64,000 nt of DNA from Streptomyces sp. FIT100 (GCF_024584805.1 NZ_CP075715.1:6047526-6111525), one strand, 5' to 3'. Counted from the stretch's first letter, positions 24,506 through 33,322 are shown. Notes: generated from the sequence alone by a model not told the origin. Program-made: numbers and translations.

Positions 24506-25192
24506 ATGACCCGAGTGCTCGTGGTCGAGGACGAGCCGCAGATCGTACGCGCCCTCGTGATCAACCTGAAGGCGCGCAAGTACGACGTCGACGCGGCCCC
24601 CGACGGGGCGACCGCGCTGCAGCTCGCCGCCGCGCGCCACCCCGACGTCGTCGTCCTCGACCTCGGCCTGCCGGACATGGACGGCGTCGAGGTGATCAAG
24701 GGCCTGCGCGGCTGGACCCGCGTGCCGATCCTCGTGCTCTCCGCCCGGCACACCTCCGACGAGAAGGTCGAGGCGTTGGACGCCGGCGCCGACGACTACG
24801 TGACCAAGCCGTTCGGGATGGACGAGCTGCTGGCGCGGCTGCGCGCCGCGGTCCGCCGGGCCGAGCCGGCGGGAGGGGGCGACGACGAGATCGTGGTCGT
24901 GGAGACCGAGGGCTTCACCGTCGACCTCGCGGCGAAGAAGGTCAACCGGGACGGCAAGGACGTACGCCTCACGCCCACCGAGTGGCATCTGCTGGAGGTG
25001 CTGGTCCGCAACACCGGCCGGCTCGTCAGCCAGAAACAATTGCTCCAGGAGGTGTGGGGGCCGTCGTACGGCACCGAGACCAACTATCTGCGGGTCTACA
25101 TGGCCCAGCTGCGCCGCAAGCTGGAGGCGGATCCCTCGCACCCGAAGCACTTCGTCACCGAGCCCGGCATGGGGTACCGCTTCGAGCGCTGA
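24506..25192 (+). CDS. kdpE: Response regulator KdpE
   Basis: A 228-residue OmpR-family regulator. Receiver: VEDEPQ, phosphoacceptor Asp52 in VVLDLGLPDMDG and Lys in YVTKPFGM. DNA-binding winged helix near 130-228, with LTPTEWHLLEVLVRN and TNYLRVYMAQLRRKLE, which is typical of KdpE. It starts 142 bp after kdpD and has its own GAAAGGAAGG ribosome site; co-transcription with kdpD is likely. Confidence 0.92.
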   Translation: MTRVLVVEDEPQIVRALVINLKARKYDVDAAPDGATALQLAAARHPDVVVLDLGLPDMDGVEVIKGLRGWTRVPILVLSARHTSDEKVEALDAGADDYVTKPFGMDELLARLRAAVRRAEPAGGGDDEIVVVETEGFTVDLAAKKVNRDGKDVRLTPTEWHLLEVLVRNTGRLVSQKQLLQEVWGPSYGTETNYLRVYMAQLRRKLEADPSHPKHFVTEPGMGYRFER

Positions 25193-25227
25193 CAGGCGGC
25201 CGATCGGAGGCCGGGGAGGGCCCCGGT

Positions 25228-25233
25228 ACGCTT
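25228..25233 (+). promoter_or_regulatory. -10 hexamer before a probable leaderless ATG
   Basis: TACGCT ends 5 nt before the ATG at 25239, compatible with a leaderless transcript for the OB-fold gene. Confidence 0.35.
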
Positions 25234-25238
25234 TCTGT

Positions 25239-25682
25239 ATGAGTGCCGAACCTCGATCACCTCGATCAGCTCGATCCGGGAACGCCGGGAGCGCTGGGAA
25301 CGGCGAGAAGCCGGCCGGCCGGTTCCGGCGGATGCTCGACCGCCTCTCCAGCTCCCAGCAGGACCTCGAGTCGGAGGAGCTCCAGGAGGACTCGCAGGCA
25401 TCGGGCTGCACCCGGATCTGCGACTGCGGGGACCGCCAGATCGTCAAGGTGACTGGTACCTTGCGCACGGTCACCCTGCGACCGAGGGCCGGTGTGCCGG
25501 CTCTGGAGGCGGAGCTCTTCGACGGCTCCGCCGCCCTGGACGTGGTGTGGCTGGGCCGGCGCTCCATCGTGGGCATAGAGCCGGGCCGCAAGATGATCGC
25601 CTCGGGCCGGATCGCCATGAGCCACGGCCGACGGGTGCTGTTCAATCCCAAATACGAGCTGCGACCGCTCGGACAGGAGTAG
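25239..25682 (+). CDS. OB-fold nucleic-acid-binding domain protein
   Basis: A 147-residue protein. Residues 1-55 are charged and variable; the rest forms an OB-fold: VKVTGTLRTVTLRP, ALEAELFDGSAALDVVWLGRR and KMIASGRIAMSHGRRVLFNPKYEL. A Cys-x3-Cys-x-Cys group (CTRICDC) precedes the fold. It probably binds nucleic acid in the cytoplasm. The DUF3159 gene begins three bases after its stop, so they form an operon. Confidence 0.75.
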   Translation: MSAEPRSPRSARSGNAGSAGNGEKPAGRFRRMLDRLSSSQQDLESEELQEDSQASGCTRICDCGDRQIVKVTGTLRTVTLRPRAGVPALEAELFDGSAALDVVWLGRRSIVGIEPGRKMIASGRIAMSHGRRVLFNPKYELRPLGQE

Positions 25683-25685
25683 CCG

Positions 25686-26456
25686 GTGACGTCCCTCGAC
25701 AAGCCGACCACGCAGGAACAGGAAGACGGCGGCCATGGCGACGGTCACGGCCCGCAGCACTCCAGGGCCGTCACCGAAGCAGCCCTGTTCGAGGCCTTCG
25801 GCGGGTTCCGGGGCATGGTGGAGACGGTCCTGCCCGGGCTCCTCTTCGTCACGATCTACACGATCAACAAGGACCTGCACCTCTCGGCGATCGCAGCCCT
25901 CGGGGTGTCGCTGCTGCTCGTGGCCGTACGGCTGATCCGCAGGGACACCGTGAAGCACGCGTTCAGCGGTGTCTTCGGAGTGGCCTTCGGTGTCGTCTTC
26001 GCGATGATGACCGGCGACGCGAAGGACTTCTATCTGCCGGGCATGCTGTACACGCTGGGCCTGGCGCTCACGTACATCATCACGACGCTGGCCGGTGTCC
26101 CGCTGATCGGCCTGATCCTCGGCCCGGTCTTCAAGGAGAACCTCTCCTGGCGCACCCGCAACCCCGGCCGCAAGAAGGCGTACGCCAAGGCGAGCTGGGC
26201 GTGGGGGCTCATCCTGCTCGCCAAGTGCGCGATCCTCTTCCCGCTCTACTGGTGGGCGGACACGACGCAGTTCGGGTGGGTGCTCGTCACCCTGAAGATC
26301 CCGCCGTTCCTCCTGGCGGTGTACCTGACGTGGCTGTTCCTGGCGAAGGCGCCGCCGCCGATCGACGTCTTCGCCGAGATGGAGGCGAAGGAGCGCGAGG
26401 AGGCGGCCCGGGAAGGAGCAGCCCGCGAGGCCGCGACCCGCGAAGGCGAGGCGTAG
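25686..26456 (+). CDS. DUF3159 family membrane protein
   Basis: A 256-residue protein with about five membrane segments between residues 45 and 225 and a hydrophilic N-terminus. The conserved motif EAFGGFRGMVETVLPGLLFV marks DUF3159, a family of actinobacterial membrane proteins of unknown function often located beside trkA-like genes. The C-terminus is a charged, repeated AAREGAARE tail. The start is GTG. A strong terminator follows. Confidence 0.8.
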   Translation: MTSLDKPTTQEQEDGGHGDGHGPQHSRAVTEAALFEAFGGFRGMVETVLPGLLFVTIYTINKDLHLSAIAALGVSLLLVAVRLIRRDTVKHAFSGVFGVAFGVVFAMMTGDAKDFYLPGMLYTLGLALTYIITTLAGVPLIGLILGPVFKENLSWRTRNPGRKKAYAKASWAWGLILLAKCAILFPLYWWADTTQFGWVLVTLKIPPFLLAVYLTWLFLAKAPPPIDVFAEMEAKEREEAAREGAAREAATREGEA

Positions 26457-26479
26457 TCCCCGGAGATCCGGGCAACGGC

Positions 26480-26512
26480 CGGGCCCCGCTCCGCAATGCG
26501 GAGCGGGGCCCG
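26480..26512. terminator. 15-bp stem between DUF3159 and trkA genes
   Basis: CGGGCCCCGCTCCGC and GCGGAGCGGGGCCCG are exact complements with an AAT loop, lying between two convergent genes. Confidence 0.85.
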
Positions 26513-26548
26513 TCGGCGTGGTACGTCGTACGTCTAACGTCGTACGGA

Positions 26549-26584
26549 CCTCAGCTCGTCCCTCAGCTCGTCCCTCAGCTCGTC
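26549..26584. repeat. Three tandem copies of a 12-bp repeat at a stop codon
   Basis: The unit CCTCAGCTCGTC is repeated three times exactly. The third copy contains the stop codon of the minus-strand TrkA-like gene, so loss or gain of a copy would not change the protein's frame. Confidence 0.95.
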
Positions 26585-27255
26585 GTCGGGGTGTCGCGGC
26601 GGACCGACAGCAGGTCCTCCAGCTGCTCCTCGCGCGCCTGGGCCGCCACGAACAGCAGCTCGTCGCCCGGCTCCAGCGTCTCCTCGCCGTGCGGGGTGAG
26701 CACCCGCGGACCGCGGATGATCGTGACCAGCGAGGTGTCCTCCGGCCAGGCCACGTCCCCGACCTGGGTTCCCGCGAGCGCGGACTCCGGCGGCAGGGTC
26801 AGCTCGACGAGGTTCGCGTCGCCGTGGCTGAAGCGCAGCAGCCGGACCAGGTCGCCGACGCTCACCGCCTCCTCGACCAGCGCCGACATCAGACGCGGCG
26901 TGGACACGGCGACGTCCACGCCCCACGACTCGCTGAACAGCCACTCGTTCTTGGGGTTGTTCACCCGGGCGACCACGCGCGGGACGCCGTACTCGGTCTT
27001 GGCCAGCAGCGAGACGACCAGGTTCACCTTGTCGTCACCGGTGGCCGCGATCACCACGTGGCAGCGCTGGAGCGCCGCCTCGTCCAGCGACGTGATCTCG
27101 CAGGCGTCGGCCAGGAGCCACTCCGCCTGTGGCACCCGCTCCACCGAGATGGCGGTGGGCGCCTTGTCGATCAGGAGCACCTCGTGCCCGTTCTCCAGCA
27201 GCTCGCCCGCGATGGAACGCCCCACCGCGCCGGCCCCTGCAATCGCGACCCGCAT
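26575..27255 (-). CDS. TrkA-type K+ uptake regulatory protein (RCK_N + RCK_C), second of a pair
   Basis: A 226-residue cytoplasmic ring protein. The N-terminal Rossmann motif is IAGAGAVGRSIAGELLENGHEVLLID; the acidic ligand-binding strand follows (LLADACEI); the C-terminal TrkA_C half ends with LEPGDELLFVAA. These subunits gate K+ channels or transporters in response to nucleotide. Its ATG overlaps the stop of the upstream paralogue. No membrane TrkH/KtrB partner is adjacent; the divergent gene is a KimA-like transporter. Confidence 0.85.
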   Translation of the reverse strand: MRVAIAGAGAVGRSIAGELLENGHEVLLIDKAPTAISVERVPQAEWLLADACEITSLDEAALQRCHVVIAATGDDKVNLVVSLLAKTEYGVPRVVARVNNPKNEWLFSESWGVDVAVSTPRLMSALVEEAVSVGDLVRLLRFSHGDANLVELTLPPESALAGTQVGDVAWPEDTSLVTIIRGPRVLTPHGEETLEPGDELLFVAAQAREEQLEDLLSVRRDTPTTS

Positions 27256-27923
27256 CAGTGACCACCCTCCTCGGGACCCTGGGCGAACGCCGCCTCGACC
27301 TTCTCGATCTCGTCCGTGCGCATCATCACGTGGACCAGATCGCCTTCCTGCAGCACCGTCTGCGACGTCGGCAGCACCGCCTCACCGAGCCGGGTGAGGA
27401 ACGCCACGCGGACGCCCGTCTCGTCCTGCAACTTGCTCACCTTGTGCCCGATCCACGCCGCTGACGTGTGCACCTCGGCGAGTTGCACGGCCCCGCTGGG
27501 GTCCCGCCACAGGGGCTCGGCGCCGGACGGCAGGAGCCGCCGCAGCATCTGGTCGGCCGTCCACCGGACCGTGGCCACGGTCGGGATGCCCAGTCGCTGG
27601 TACACCTCGGCCCGGCGGGGGTCGTAGATACGCGCCGCCACGTTCTCGATCCCGAACATCTCGCGCGCGACCCGCGCGGCGATGATGTTCGAATTGTCAC
27701 CGCTGCTGACCGCGGCGAAGGCCCCGGCGTCCTCGATCCCCGCCTCGCGGAGGGTGTCCTGGTCGAAGCCGACGCCGGTGACACGGCGCCCCCCGAAACC
27801 GGAGCCCAGCCGACGGAAGGCCGTGGGGTCCTGGTCGACGACCGCGACCGTGTGCCCCTGCTGCTCCAGGGTCTGCGCGAGCGCCGCGCCCACCCGGCCA
27901 CAGCCCATGATGACGATGTGCAC
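27255..27923 (-). CDS. TrkA-type K+ uptake regulatory protein, first of a pair
   Basis: A 222-residue RCK protein beginning with GTG (MHIVIMGCGRVGAALAQTLEQQG). The Rossmann loop GCGRVG and acid VVDQD fit NAD(H)/nucleotide binding; residues 135-215 form TrkA_C with LQEGDLVHVMMR. It overlaps the following paralogue by ATGA, so they are made together and may form a hetero-ring. Confidence 0.85.
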   Translation of the reverse strand: MHIVIMGCGRVGAALAQTLEQQGHTVAVVDQDPTAFRRLGSGFGGRRVTGVGFDQDTLREAGIEDAGAFAAVSSGDNSNIIAARVAREMFGIENVAARIYDPRRAEVYQRLGIPTVATVRWTADQMLRRLLPSGAEPLWRDPSGAVQLAEVHTSAAWIGHKVSKLQDETGVRVAFLTRLGEAVLPTSQTVLQEGDLVHVMMRTDEIEKVEAAFAQGPEEGGH

Positions 27924-28139
27924 CTATCTACCCCGCAGTCCTGGTTGCCCCGATGACCTGCGCAAACACCCTGCTCACTCTTCTCTCTCGGCTCTGCCGG
28001 GCAACGATGGGGCAACAGCGTGCGGAGTTGCCCTTGACGAGCTTATGACGCGACGACGGCGTTGCCCGCATCAGCGGTGTGTATGAACGGTGGCAGGCCC
28101 ATGACGGGTGGCGGGTGGGCGCCGCCAATACGAAACGCT

Positions 28140-28145
28140 TACGAT
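28140..28145 (+). promoter_or_regulatory. -10 hexamer before a probable leaderless GTG
   Basis: TACGAT ends 7 nt before the GTG at 28153, with no ribosome site between, which is consistent with a leaderless mRNA for the KimA-like transporter. Confidence 0.45.
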
Positions 28146-28152
28146 CCTCTGC

Positions 28153-30201
28153 GTGTCCAAACTGACCGACATCCCCAAACGGATCCTGATCGGCCGGGCC
28201 CTGCGCAGCGACAGGCTGGGAGAAACACTCCTGCCCAAGCGCATCGCACTCCCCGTCTTCGCCTCCGACCCGCTGTCCTCGGTGGCGTACGCCCCGGGCG
28301 AAGTCCTGCTGGTCCTGTCCATCGCGGGAGTGTCGGCGTACCACTTCAGCCCGTGGATCGCCGTGGCCGTCGTGGTGCTGATGTTCACCGTCGTCGCCTC
28401 GTACCGGCAGAACGTCCACGCGTACCCCAGCGGCGGCGGCGACTACGAGGTGGCCAACACGAACCTCGGCCCCAAGGCCGGCCTCACCGTCGCCAGCGCG
28501 CTGCTCGTCGACTACGTCCTCACCGTCGCCGTGTCGATCTCCTCCGGCGTGGAGAACCTCGGCTCCGCCGTCCCCTTCGTCGTCGAGCACAAGGTCCTCA
28601 GCGCGATCGTCATCATCGTGCTGCTCACGCTCATGAACCTGCGCGGCGTGAAGGAGTCCGGAAAGCTCTTCGCCATCCCCACCTACGTCTTCGTCGCCGG
28701 TGTCTTCGTCATGGTCGCGTGGGGCGCCTTCAAGGGCCTGGTCCTGGACGAGACCATGCGGGCCCCGACCGCGGGCTTCGAGATCAAGCCGGAACAGCAG
28801 GGCCTGGCCGGCTTCGCCCTCGTCTTCCTGCTCCTGCGCGCGTTCTCCTCCGGCTGTGCCGCGCTCACCGGCGTCGAGGCGATCAGCAACGGCGTCCCGG
28901 CCTTCCGCAAGCCCAAGAGCAAGAACGCCGCCACCACGCTGCTGCTCATGGGCGCGCTGGCCGTCACCATGTTCTGCGGCATCATCGGCCTCGCCATGGC
29001 CTCGAACGTGCGGATGGCCGAGAACCCCGCCCACGACCTGCTCGACAACGGCACCCCGGTCGGCGAGGACTACGTCCAGGACCCGGTGATCTCGCAGGTC
29101 GCCGCCGCCGTCTTCGGCGAGCACACGTTCTTCTTCGTCCTCCTCGCCGCGGCCACCGCGCTCGTCCTCTTCCTGGCCGCGAACACCGCGTACAACGGCT
29201 TCCCGCTGCTCGGCTCGATCCTCGCGCAGGACCGCTACCTGCCGCGCCAGCTGCACACCCGCGGCGACCGGCTCGCCTTCTCCAACGGCATCGTGCTGCT
29301 CGCCGGCGCCGCCATCCTGCTCGTGTGGATCTACGGAGCCGACTCCACCAAGCTGATCCAGCTCTACATCGTCGGCGTCTTCGTCTCCTTCACGCTCAGC
29401 CAGACCGGCATGGTGCGGCACTGGAACCGCCACCTCGCGACCGAGCGCGACCCGGCCAAGCGCCGCCACATGCTCCGCTCCCGTGCGATCAACACGTTCG
29501 GTGCCTTCTTCACCGGACTGGTGCTGGTCGTCGTGCTGGTCACCAAGTTCACGCACGGGGCCTGGGTCGCCCTGCTCGGCATGGTGATCTTCTACGTGAC
29601 GATGAGCGCGATCCGCAGGCACTACGACCGGGTCGCGGAGGAGATCGCCGCGCCCGACGAGCCCAGCGACGACACCATCCGCCCCTCGCGCGTCCACTCC
29701 ATCGTGCTCGTCTCCAAGGTCCACCGGCCGACGCTGCGCGCCGTCGCGTACGCCAAGCTGATGCGCTCCGACAAGCTGGAGGCGGTCAGCATCAACGTGG
29801 ACCCGGCCGAGACCAAGGCGCTCAGGGAGGAGTGGGACCGGCGCGGCATCAACGTCCCGCTGAAGGTCCTCGACTCGCCCTACCGCGAGATCACCCGGCC
29901 GATCGTCGAGTACGTGAAGGGGCTGCGGCGCGAGAGCCCGCGGGACGCGGTCAGCGTGATCATCCCCGAGTACGTGGTCGGCCACTGGTGGGAGCACGTG
30001 CTCCACAACCAGAGCGCGCTGCGCCTGAAGGGCCGGCTGCTGTTCACGCCGGGCGTCATGGTCACGTCCGTGCCGTACCAGCTCCAGTCCTCCGAGGCGG
30101 CCAAGGCGCGGGCGAAGAAGCGGCAGGACTGGAACGCTCCCGGCTCGGTGCGGCGCGGCCCCGTCAGCGAACGCCCCAAGGAGCCCAGCGCCAAGGGCTG
30201 A
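28153..30201 (+). CDS. APC-superfamily transporter of the KimA (potassium) type
   Basis: A 682-residue permease. About twelve membrane segments span residues 30-480; signatures include LPVFASDPLSSVAYAPGE near the N-terminus, SGGGDYEVANTNLGPKAG and FRKPKSKNAATTL, shared with KimA (YdaO), the c-di-AMP-controlled high-affinity K+/H+ symporter of Bacillus. The 200-residue cytoplasmic C-terminus (RVHSIVLVSKVHRPTLRAV) is USP-like as in KimA. K+ transport is inferred from family and from the divergent TrkA genes and nearby kdpDE. The GTG start is supported by a -10 hexamer 7 nt upstream. Confidence 0.78.
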   Translation: MSKLTDIPKRILIGRALRSDRLGETLLPKRIALPVFASDPLSSVAYAPGEVLLVLSIAGVSAYHFSPWIAVAVVVLMFTVVASYRQNVHAYPSGGGDYEVANTNLGPKAGLTVASALLVDYVLTVAVSISSGVENLGSAVPFVVEHKVLSAIVIIVLLTLMNLRGVKESGKLFAIPTYVFVAGVFVMVAWGAFKGLVLDETMRAPTAGFEIKPEQQGLAGFALVFLLLRAFSSGCAALTGVEAISNGVPAFRKPKSKNAATTLLLMGALAVTMFCGIIGLAMASNVRMAENPAHDLLDNGTPVGEDYVQDPVISQVAAAVFGEHTFFFVLLAAATALVLFLAANTAYNGFPLLGSILAQDRYLPRQLHTRGDRLAFSNGIVLLAGAAILLVWIYGADSTKLIQLYIVGVFVSFTLSQTGMVRHWNRHLATERDPAKRRHMLRSRAINTFGAFFTGLVLVVVLVTKFTHGAWVALLGMVIFYVTMSAIRRHYDRVAEEIAAPDEPSDDTIRPSRVHSIVLVSKVHRPTLRAVAYAKLMRSDKLEAVSINVDPAETKALREEWDRRGINVPLKVLDSPYREITRPIVEYVKGLRRESPRDAVSVIIPEYVVGHWWEHVLHNQSALRLKGRLLFTPGVMVTSVPYQLQSSEAAKARAKKRQDWNAPGSVRRGPVSERPKEPSAKG

Positions 30202-30219
30202 GAGCCGCCTGCGGCGACG

Positions 30220-30225
30220 TAGACT
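30220..30225 (+). promoter_or_regulatory. -10 hexamer of the RNA methyltransferase promoter
   Basis: TAGACT lies 51 bp upstream of the ATG at 30277, leaving a leader that contains a weak CTGGAG ribosome site. Confidence 0.35.
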
Positions 30226-30276
30226 GGTGGGCTGTCGTCCGACAGCCCCCTCCCGACCTCCTGGAGCCATCCCGTC

Positions 30277-31605
30277 ATGCAGAACACGTCCGAGTCTTCG
30301 CTGGTCGGGGAGGAGTACGAGGTCGAGGTCGGCCCCGTCGCACACGGCGGCCACTGCATCGCCCGCACCGAGGGCGGCCGGGTGCTCTTCGTCCGGCACG
30401 CCCTGCCCGGCGAGAAGATCGTCGCCCGGATCACCGAGGGCGAGCAGGACTCCCGCTATCTGCGGGCCGACGCCGTGCGCGTACTGGAGCCGTCGAAGGA
30501 CCGCGTCGAGGCGCCCTGCCCCTACGCCGGACCCGGCAAGTGCGGCGGCTGCGACTGGCAGCACGCCAAGCCCGGCGCCCAGCGCCGCCTCAAGGGCGAG
30601 GTCATCGCGGAGCAGCTCAAGCGGCTCGCCGGCCTCACCCCGGAGGAGGCCGGCTGGGACGGCACGGTCATGCCGGCGGAGGGCGACAAGCTGCCCGCGG
30701 GCGAGGTGCCGGCCTGGCGCACCCGCGTCCAGTACGCCGTCGATCCCTCCGGCAGGGCGGGGCTGCGCCGCCACCGCTCGCACGAGGTCGAGCCCGTCGA
30801 GCACTGCATGATCGCCGCGCCCGGTGTGAGCGAGCTCGGCATCGAGAAGCGCACCTGGGAGGGGATGGCGTCGATCGAGGCCATCGCCGCCACCGGCTCC
30901 GGCGACCGCCAGGTGATCCTCACCCCGCGCCCCGGCGCCCGCCTGCCGATCGTCGAACTCGACAAGCCCGTCTCCGTCCTGCGGATCCACGAGAAGGACG
31001 AGAGCGTCCACCGGGTCCACGGCCGCCCCTTCGTCCGCGAGCGCGCCGACGACCGCACCTACCGTGTCGGCATGGGCGGCTTCTGGCAGGTCCACCCGAA
31101 GGCCGCCCAGACCTTGGTCCAGGCCGTGATGCAGGGCCTGCTGCCCCGCAAGGGCGACACGGCCCTCGATCTCTACTGCGGCGTCGGCCTGTTCGCGGGC
31201 GCCATCGGCCAGCGGGTCGGCGAGAAGGGCGCGGTCCTCGGCATCGAGTCCGGCAAGCGCGCCGTCGAGGACGCCCGCCACAACCTCCAGGACCTCCCGC
31301 GCGTCCGCATCGAACAGGGCAAGGTCGAATCCGTCCTCCCCCGCACCGGCATCACCGAGGCCGACCTCGTCGTCCTCGACCCCCCGCGCGCCGGCGCCGG
31401 CAAGCAGACGGTCGCGTACGTCTCGGGCCTCGGCGCCCGCCGCATCGCGTACGTGGCGTGCGACCCGGCGGCGCTGGCACGGGACTTGGGGTACTTCCGG
31501 GAGCACGGGTACAGGCCGCGGACGCTGAGGGCGTTCGACCTGTTTCCGATGACCCATCATGTGGAGTGCGTCGCGATCCTTGAGCCGGTGGCGAAGGGCG
31601 TCTGA
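30277..31605 (+). CDS. Class I SAM-dependent RNA (uracil-C5) methyltransferase, TrmA/RlmD family
   Basis: A 442-residue enzyme. A TRAM domain (residues 10-70, YEVEVGPVAHGGHCIAR) is followed by an iron-sulfur motif CPYAGPGKCGGCDWQH with a fourth Cys in HCMI, then the SAM-binding DLYCGVGLFAG near residue 300, VVLDPPRAG and the catalytic YVACDPAALARDL. It methylates uridine in rRNA or tRNA. It is the last clearly core gene before the accessory region. Confidence 0.88.
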   Translation: MQNTSESSLVGEEYEVEVGPVAHGGHCIARTEGGRVLFVRHALPGEKIVARITEGEQDSRYLRADAVRVLEPSKDRVEAPCPYAGPGKCGGCDWQHAKPGAQRRLKGEVIAEQLKRLAGLTPEEAGWDGTVMPAEGDKLPAGEVPAWRTRVQYAVDPSGRAGLRRHRSHEVEPVEHCMIAAPGVSELGIEKRTWEGMASIEAIAATGSGDRQVILTPRPGARLPIVELDKPVSVLRIHEKDESVHRVHGRPFVRERADDRTYRVGMGGFWQVHPKAAQTLVQAVMQGLLPRKGDTALDLYCGVGLFAGAIGQRVGEKGAVLGIESGKRAVEDARHNLQDLPRVRIEQGKVESVLPRTGITEADLVVLDPPRAGAGKQTVAYVSGLGARRIAYVACDPAALARDLGYFREHGYRPRTLRAFDLFPMTHHVECVAILEPVAKGV

Positions 31606-31660
31606 CCTGCAGGTTTACCGGTGCGCTTTATGTGCGTTGTGGGCGTTACGGGCGATATCT

Positions 31661-31698
31661 TGACGCTGAAATGACGCTCGTGACGCTCATTTGACGCT
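31661..31698 (+). repeat. Four phased TGACGCT repeats
   Basis: TGACGCT starts at 31661, 31672, 31681 and 31692, i.e. at 9-11-bp steps, so all copies lie on nearly the same DNA face. The outer flanks of the middle pair form AAATGA...TCATTT. This looks like a protein-binding array. It lies 56 bp after the last core gene. Confidence 0.7.
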
Positions 31699-31789
31699 CG
31701 TTCTGATGGGTCGTCAGGCTTCGGATCGTGCAGGTCAGGGTTTCCGTCAGGCCCGTTCTCCGAGGTCCCGCTTTGCGAAGTCTTGGCGG

Positions 31790-31826
31790 ATCGCTGCCAT
31801 GGATCGCCTACGCCCATGGCAGCGAT
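31790..31826. repeat. 13-bp perfect inverted repeat
   Basis: ATCGCTGCCATGG and CCATGGCAGCGAT with an 11-bp spacer. It lies 54 bp past the stop of the minus-strand 480-residue gene and could be its terminator; the phased repeats nearby leave a recombination-site role open. Confidence 0.7.
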
Positions 31827-31879
31827 GGCCGGCCTTGAGTACCGCTGGGTACTGCGGAAGTAGGCGCTGATGGCCGTTG

Positions 31880-33322
31880 TCAGTAGCCGGGGCCGTAAGG
31901 GCTCAAGCCACGCAGGAACGGCTTCAGATCTTCGGCGCGAGGTTCGGGGATGTCCGGCATGCGTAGCGTCCCGTTGAGCGGGTTCAGGCGTCGTACATGG
32001 CTGTCGGCCCAAGCGATCCATGCCTCGGCACCATCCCTCTGCGCTCCGGCCGGAAGGGTCGCTGCGTGGAGGCGGAGAGCGTCGACGTATGCGGCCAGGC
32101 CCGCTGCGTGCCGCCATGCCTCTTCTTGCGCTTCGAGACGCTGGACGCGGAATGCCTCTGCGTAGTCGATCTTTGCTTGTTGCATGGCAGCTTCCCATCG
32201 CAGCCGCTCCTGGCGTGCTGCCTCCAGGTCGGCCAGTCTCTTGCGGTCGGCGGCTGCCCCTCGGAGCCCTACTTCCTGCACGATTTCGGTCAGCTGGTCT
32301 TCAAGCGGCCGCGCGGCCGTGTCGGCCCACTCTCCGGCCCGGTGCCGTACGCCACCACTGACACAGATCCTCAGGCGTTCAGCGGGGGAGTAGTCGTACC
32401 GAGGGATCCTGACCCAGGAGTGCTTTTCGGCATCCGCCAGCTCCTTCCTCGTGGGGACGTGATCGGCGCGGTCCTGTTCCTGCACCACGAGGAAATCGCA
32501 CCTTTGACCCTGGGCTGTGATGGTGAAGTGTGGAGGGCCGTTTTGCCGGCGGTGTGGTGCACCCCGGCCGGAGCCCAGGGCGCTGACATGCCCCAGTGCT
32601 TGCGTGGCGGTGAGCAGCGCGTGGATAAGGCGGAAAGCTCGGCCCTGGACGGATTTGGTCAACCCCATGGGCTCGGGATGCCCTTGCAGGGTTTTGACGA
32701 CCGGGTGCGGGTTGGTGAGCCGTGCGGGTACGGGAATGGGTGGCAGCGTGGCCAAGCGCCAGGCGGGGGTGTCGACGAGCCGGATTTCGTATCCGTCTCG
32801 GCACCAGCCTGCATGCAGTTCCTTGGTCTTGGGAATCTTCCCCGACCTGCGCGCCGCGGCCACGCGGATGGGCCACTTCTCAGTCTCCCGGCCACTGACT
32901 TCACGCTTGACGATTCGTCCGCCTGCTTCGGCGAGCTCTTCCAGGAGCTGCTCTGTGACGGTCTTGGCTCCCTTCCGTGGAAGGGAGCCGGCTCGCTGCG
33001 CCGGCAGGGGGGTGGCCGCCTTTGTCCTGGACTTCGTGTCGCTGGATACGGCAGGTGCCTGGGTTCCACCCCCCTGGGCGGGTGCCGCATCTCTGCCTCG
33101 AGGTTGATCGGGCGTGTGGGTTCCATGGTCCAGGTATTGCTGGCCAGCATTGGTGAGAACGACGGACCATTGCCCCTGCCGCTTGGAGACCTTGACCAGG
33201 CCCCGGCTTTGCAGGGCTAGGCAGCTGAGCTTGTGCCCGGTTCCTTCCCAGACGCCGTCAGGGCATCCTCGGCCAACCCATTGCAGCACCTGTTGTTGAC
33301 GTTCGTTTAGCTCTCGCGGCAC
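31880..33322 (-). CDS. Hypothetical protein with N-terminal winged-helix-like domain and coiled coil
   Basis: A 480-residue protein I cannot name. Residues 1-60 (ERQQQVLQWVGRGCPDGVWE, LQSRGLVKVSKRQGQWSVVL) look like a winged helix for DNA binding. A proline/charged linker follows to about residue 115; residues 130-300 are mixed; residues 325-430 are rich in Ala, Glu, Arg and Leu with coiled-coil character (ADRKRLADLEAARQERL). GC content and codon bias are slightly less extreme than in the core genes. The product may regulate or bind DNA in the accessory block. Confidence 0.6.
   Translation of the reverse strand: MPRELNERQQQVLQWVGRGCPDGVWEGTGHKLSCLALQSRGLVKVSKRQGQWSVVLTNAGQQYLDHGTHTPDQPRGRDAAPAQGGGTQAPAVSSDTKSRTKAATPLPAQRAGSLPRKGAKTVTEQLLEELAEAGGRIVKREVSGRETEKWPIRVAAARRSGKIPKTKELHAGWCRDGYEIRLVDTPAWRLATLPPIPVPARLTNPHPVVKTLQGHPEPMGLTKSVQGRAFRLIHALLTATQALGHVSALGSGRGAPHRRQNGPPHFTITAQGQRCDFLVVQEQDRADHVPTRKELADAEKHSWVRIPRYDYSPAERLRICVSGGVRHRAGEWADTAARPLEDQLTEIVQEVGLRGAAADRKRLADLEAARQERLRWEAAMQQAKIDYAEAFRVQRLEAQEEAWRHAAGLAAYVDALRLHAATLPAGAQRDGAEAWIAWADSHVRRLNPLNGTLRMPDIPEPRAEDLKPFLRGLSPYGPGY

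Noticed and set aside
27928..31560. A 1210-residue minus-strand frame opposite the KimA-like and RNA methyltransferase genes
   Set aside because: The frame is a GC-bias shadow rich in Asp, His and Gly, with no domain. The plus-strand genes have clear motifs.
28062..31583. A 1173-residue plus-strand frame overlapping two genes
   Set aside because: It is a +1 shadow rich in Arg and Pro, with no ribosome site and no similarity to any family.
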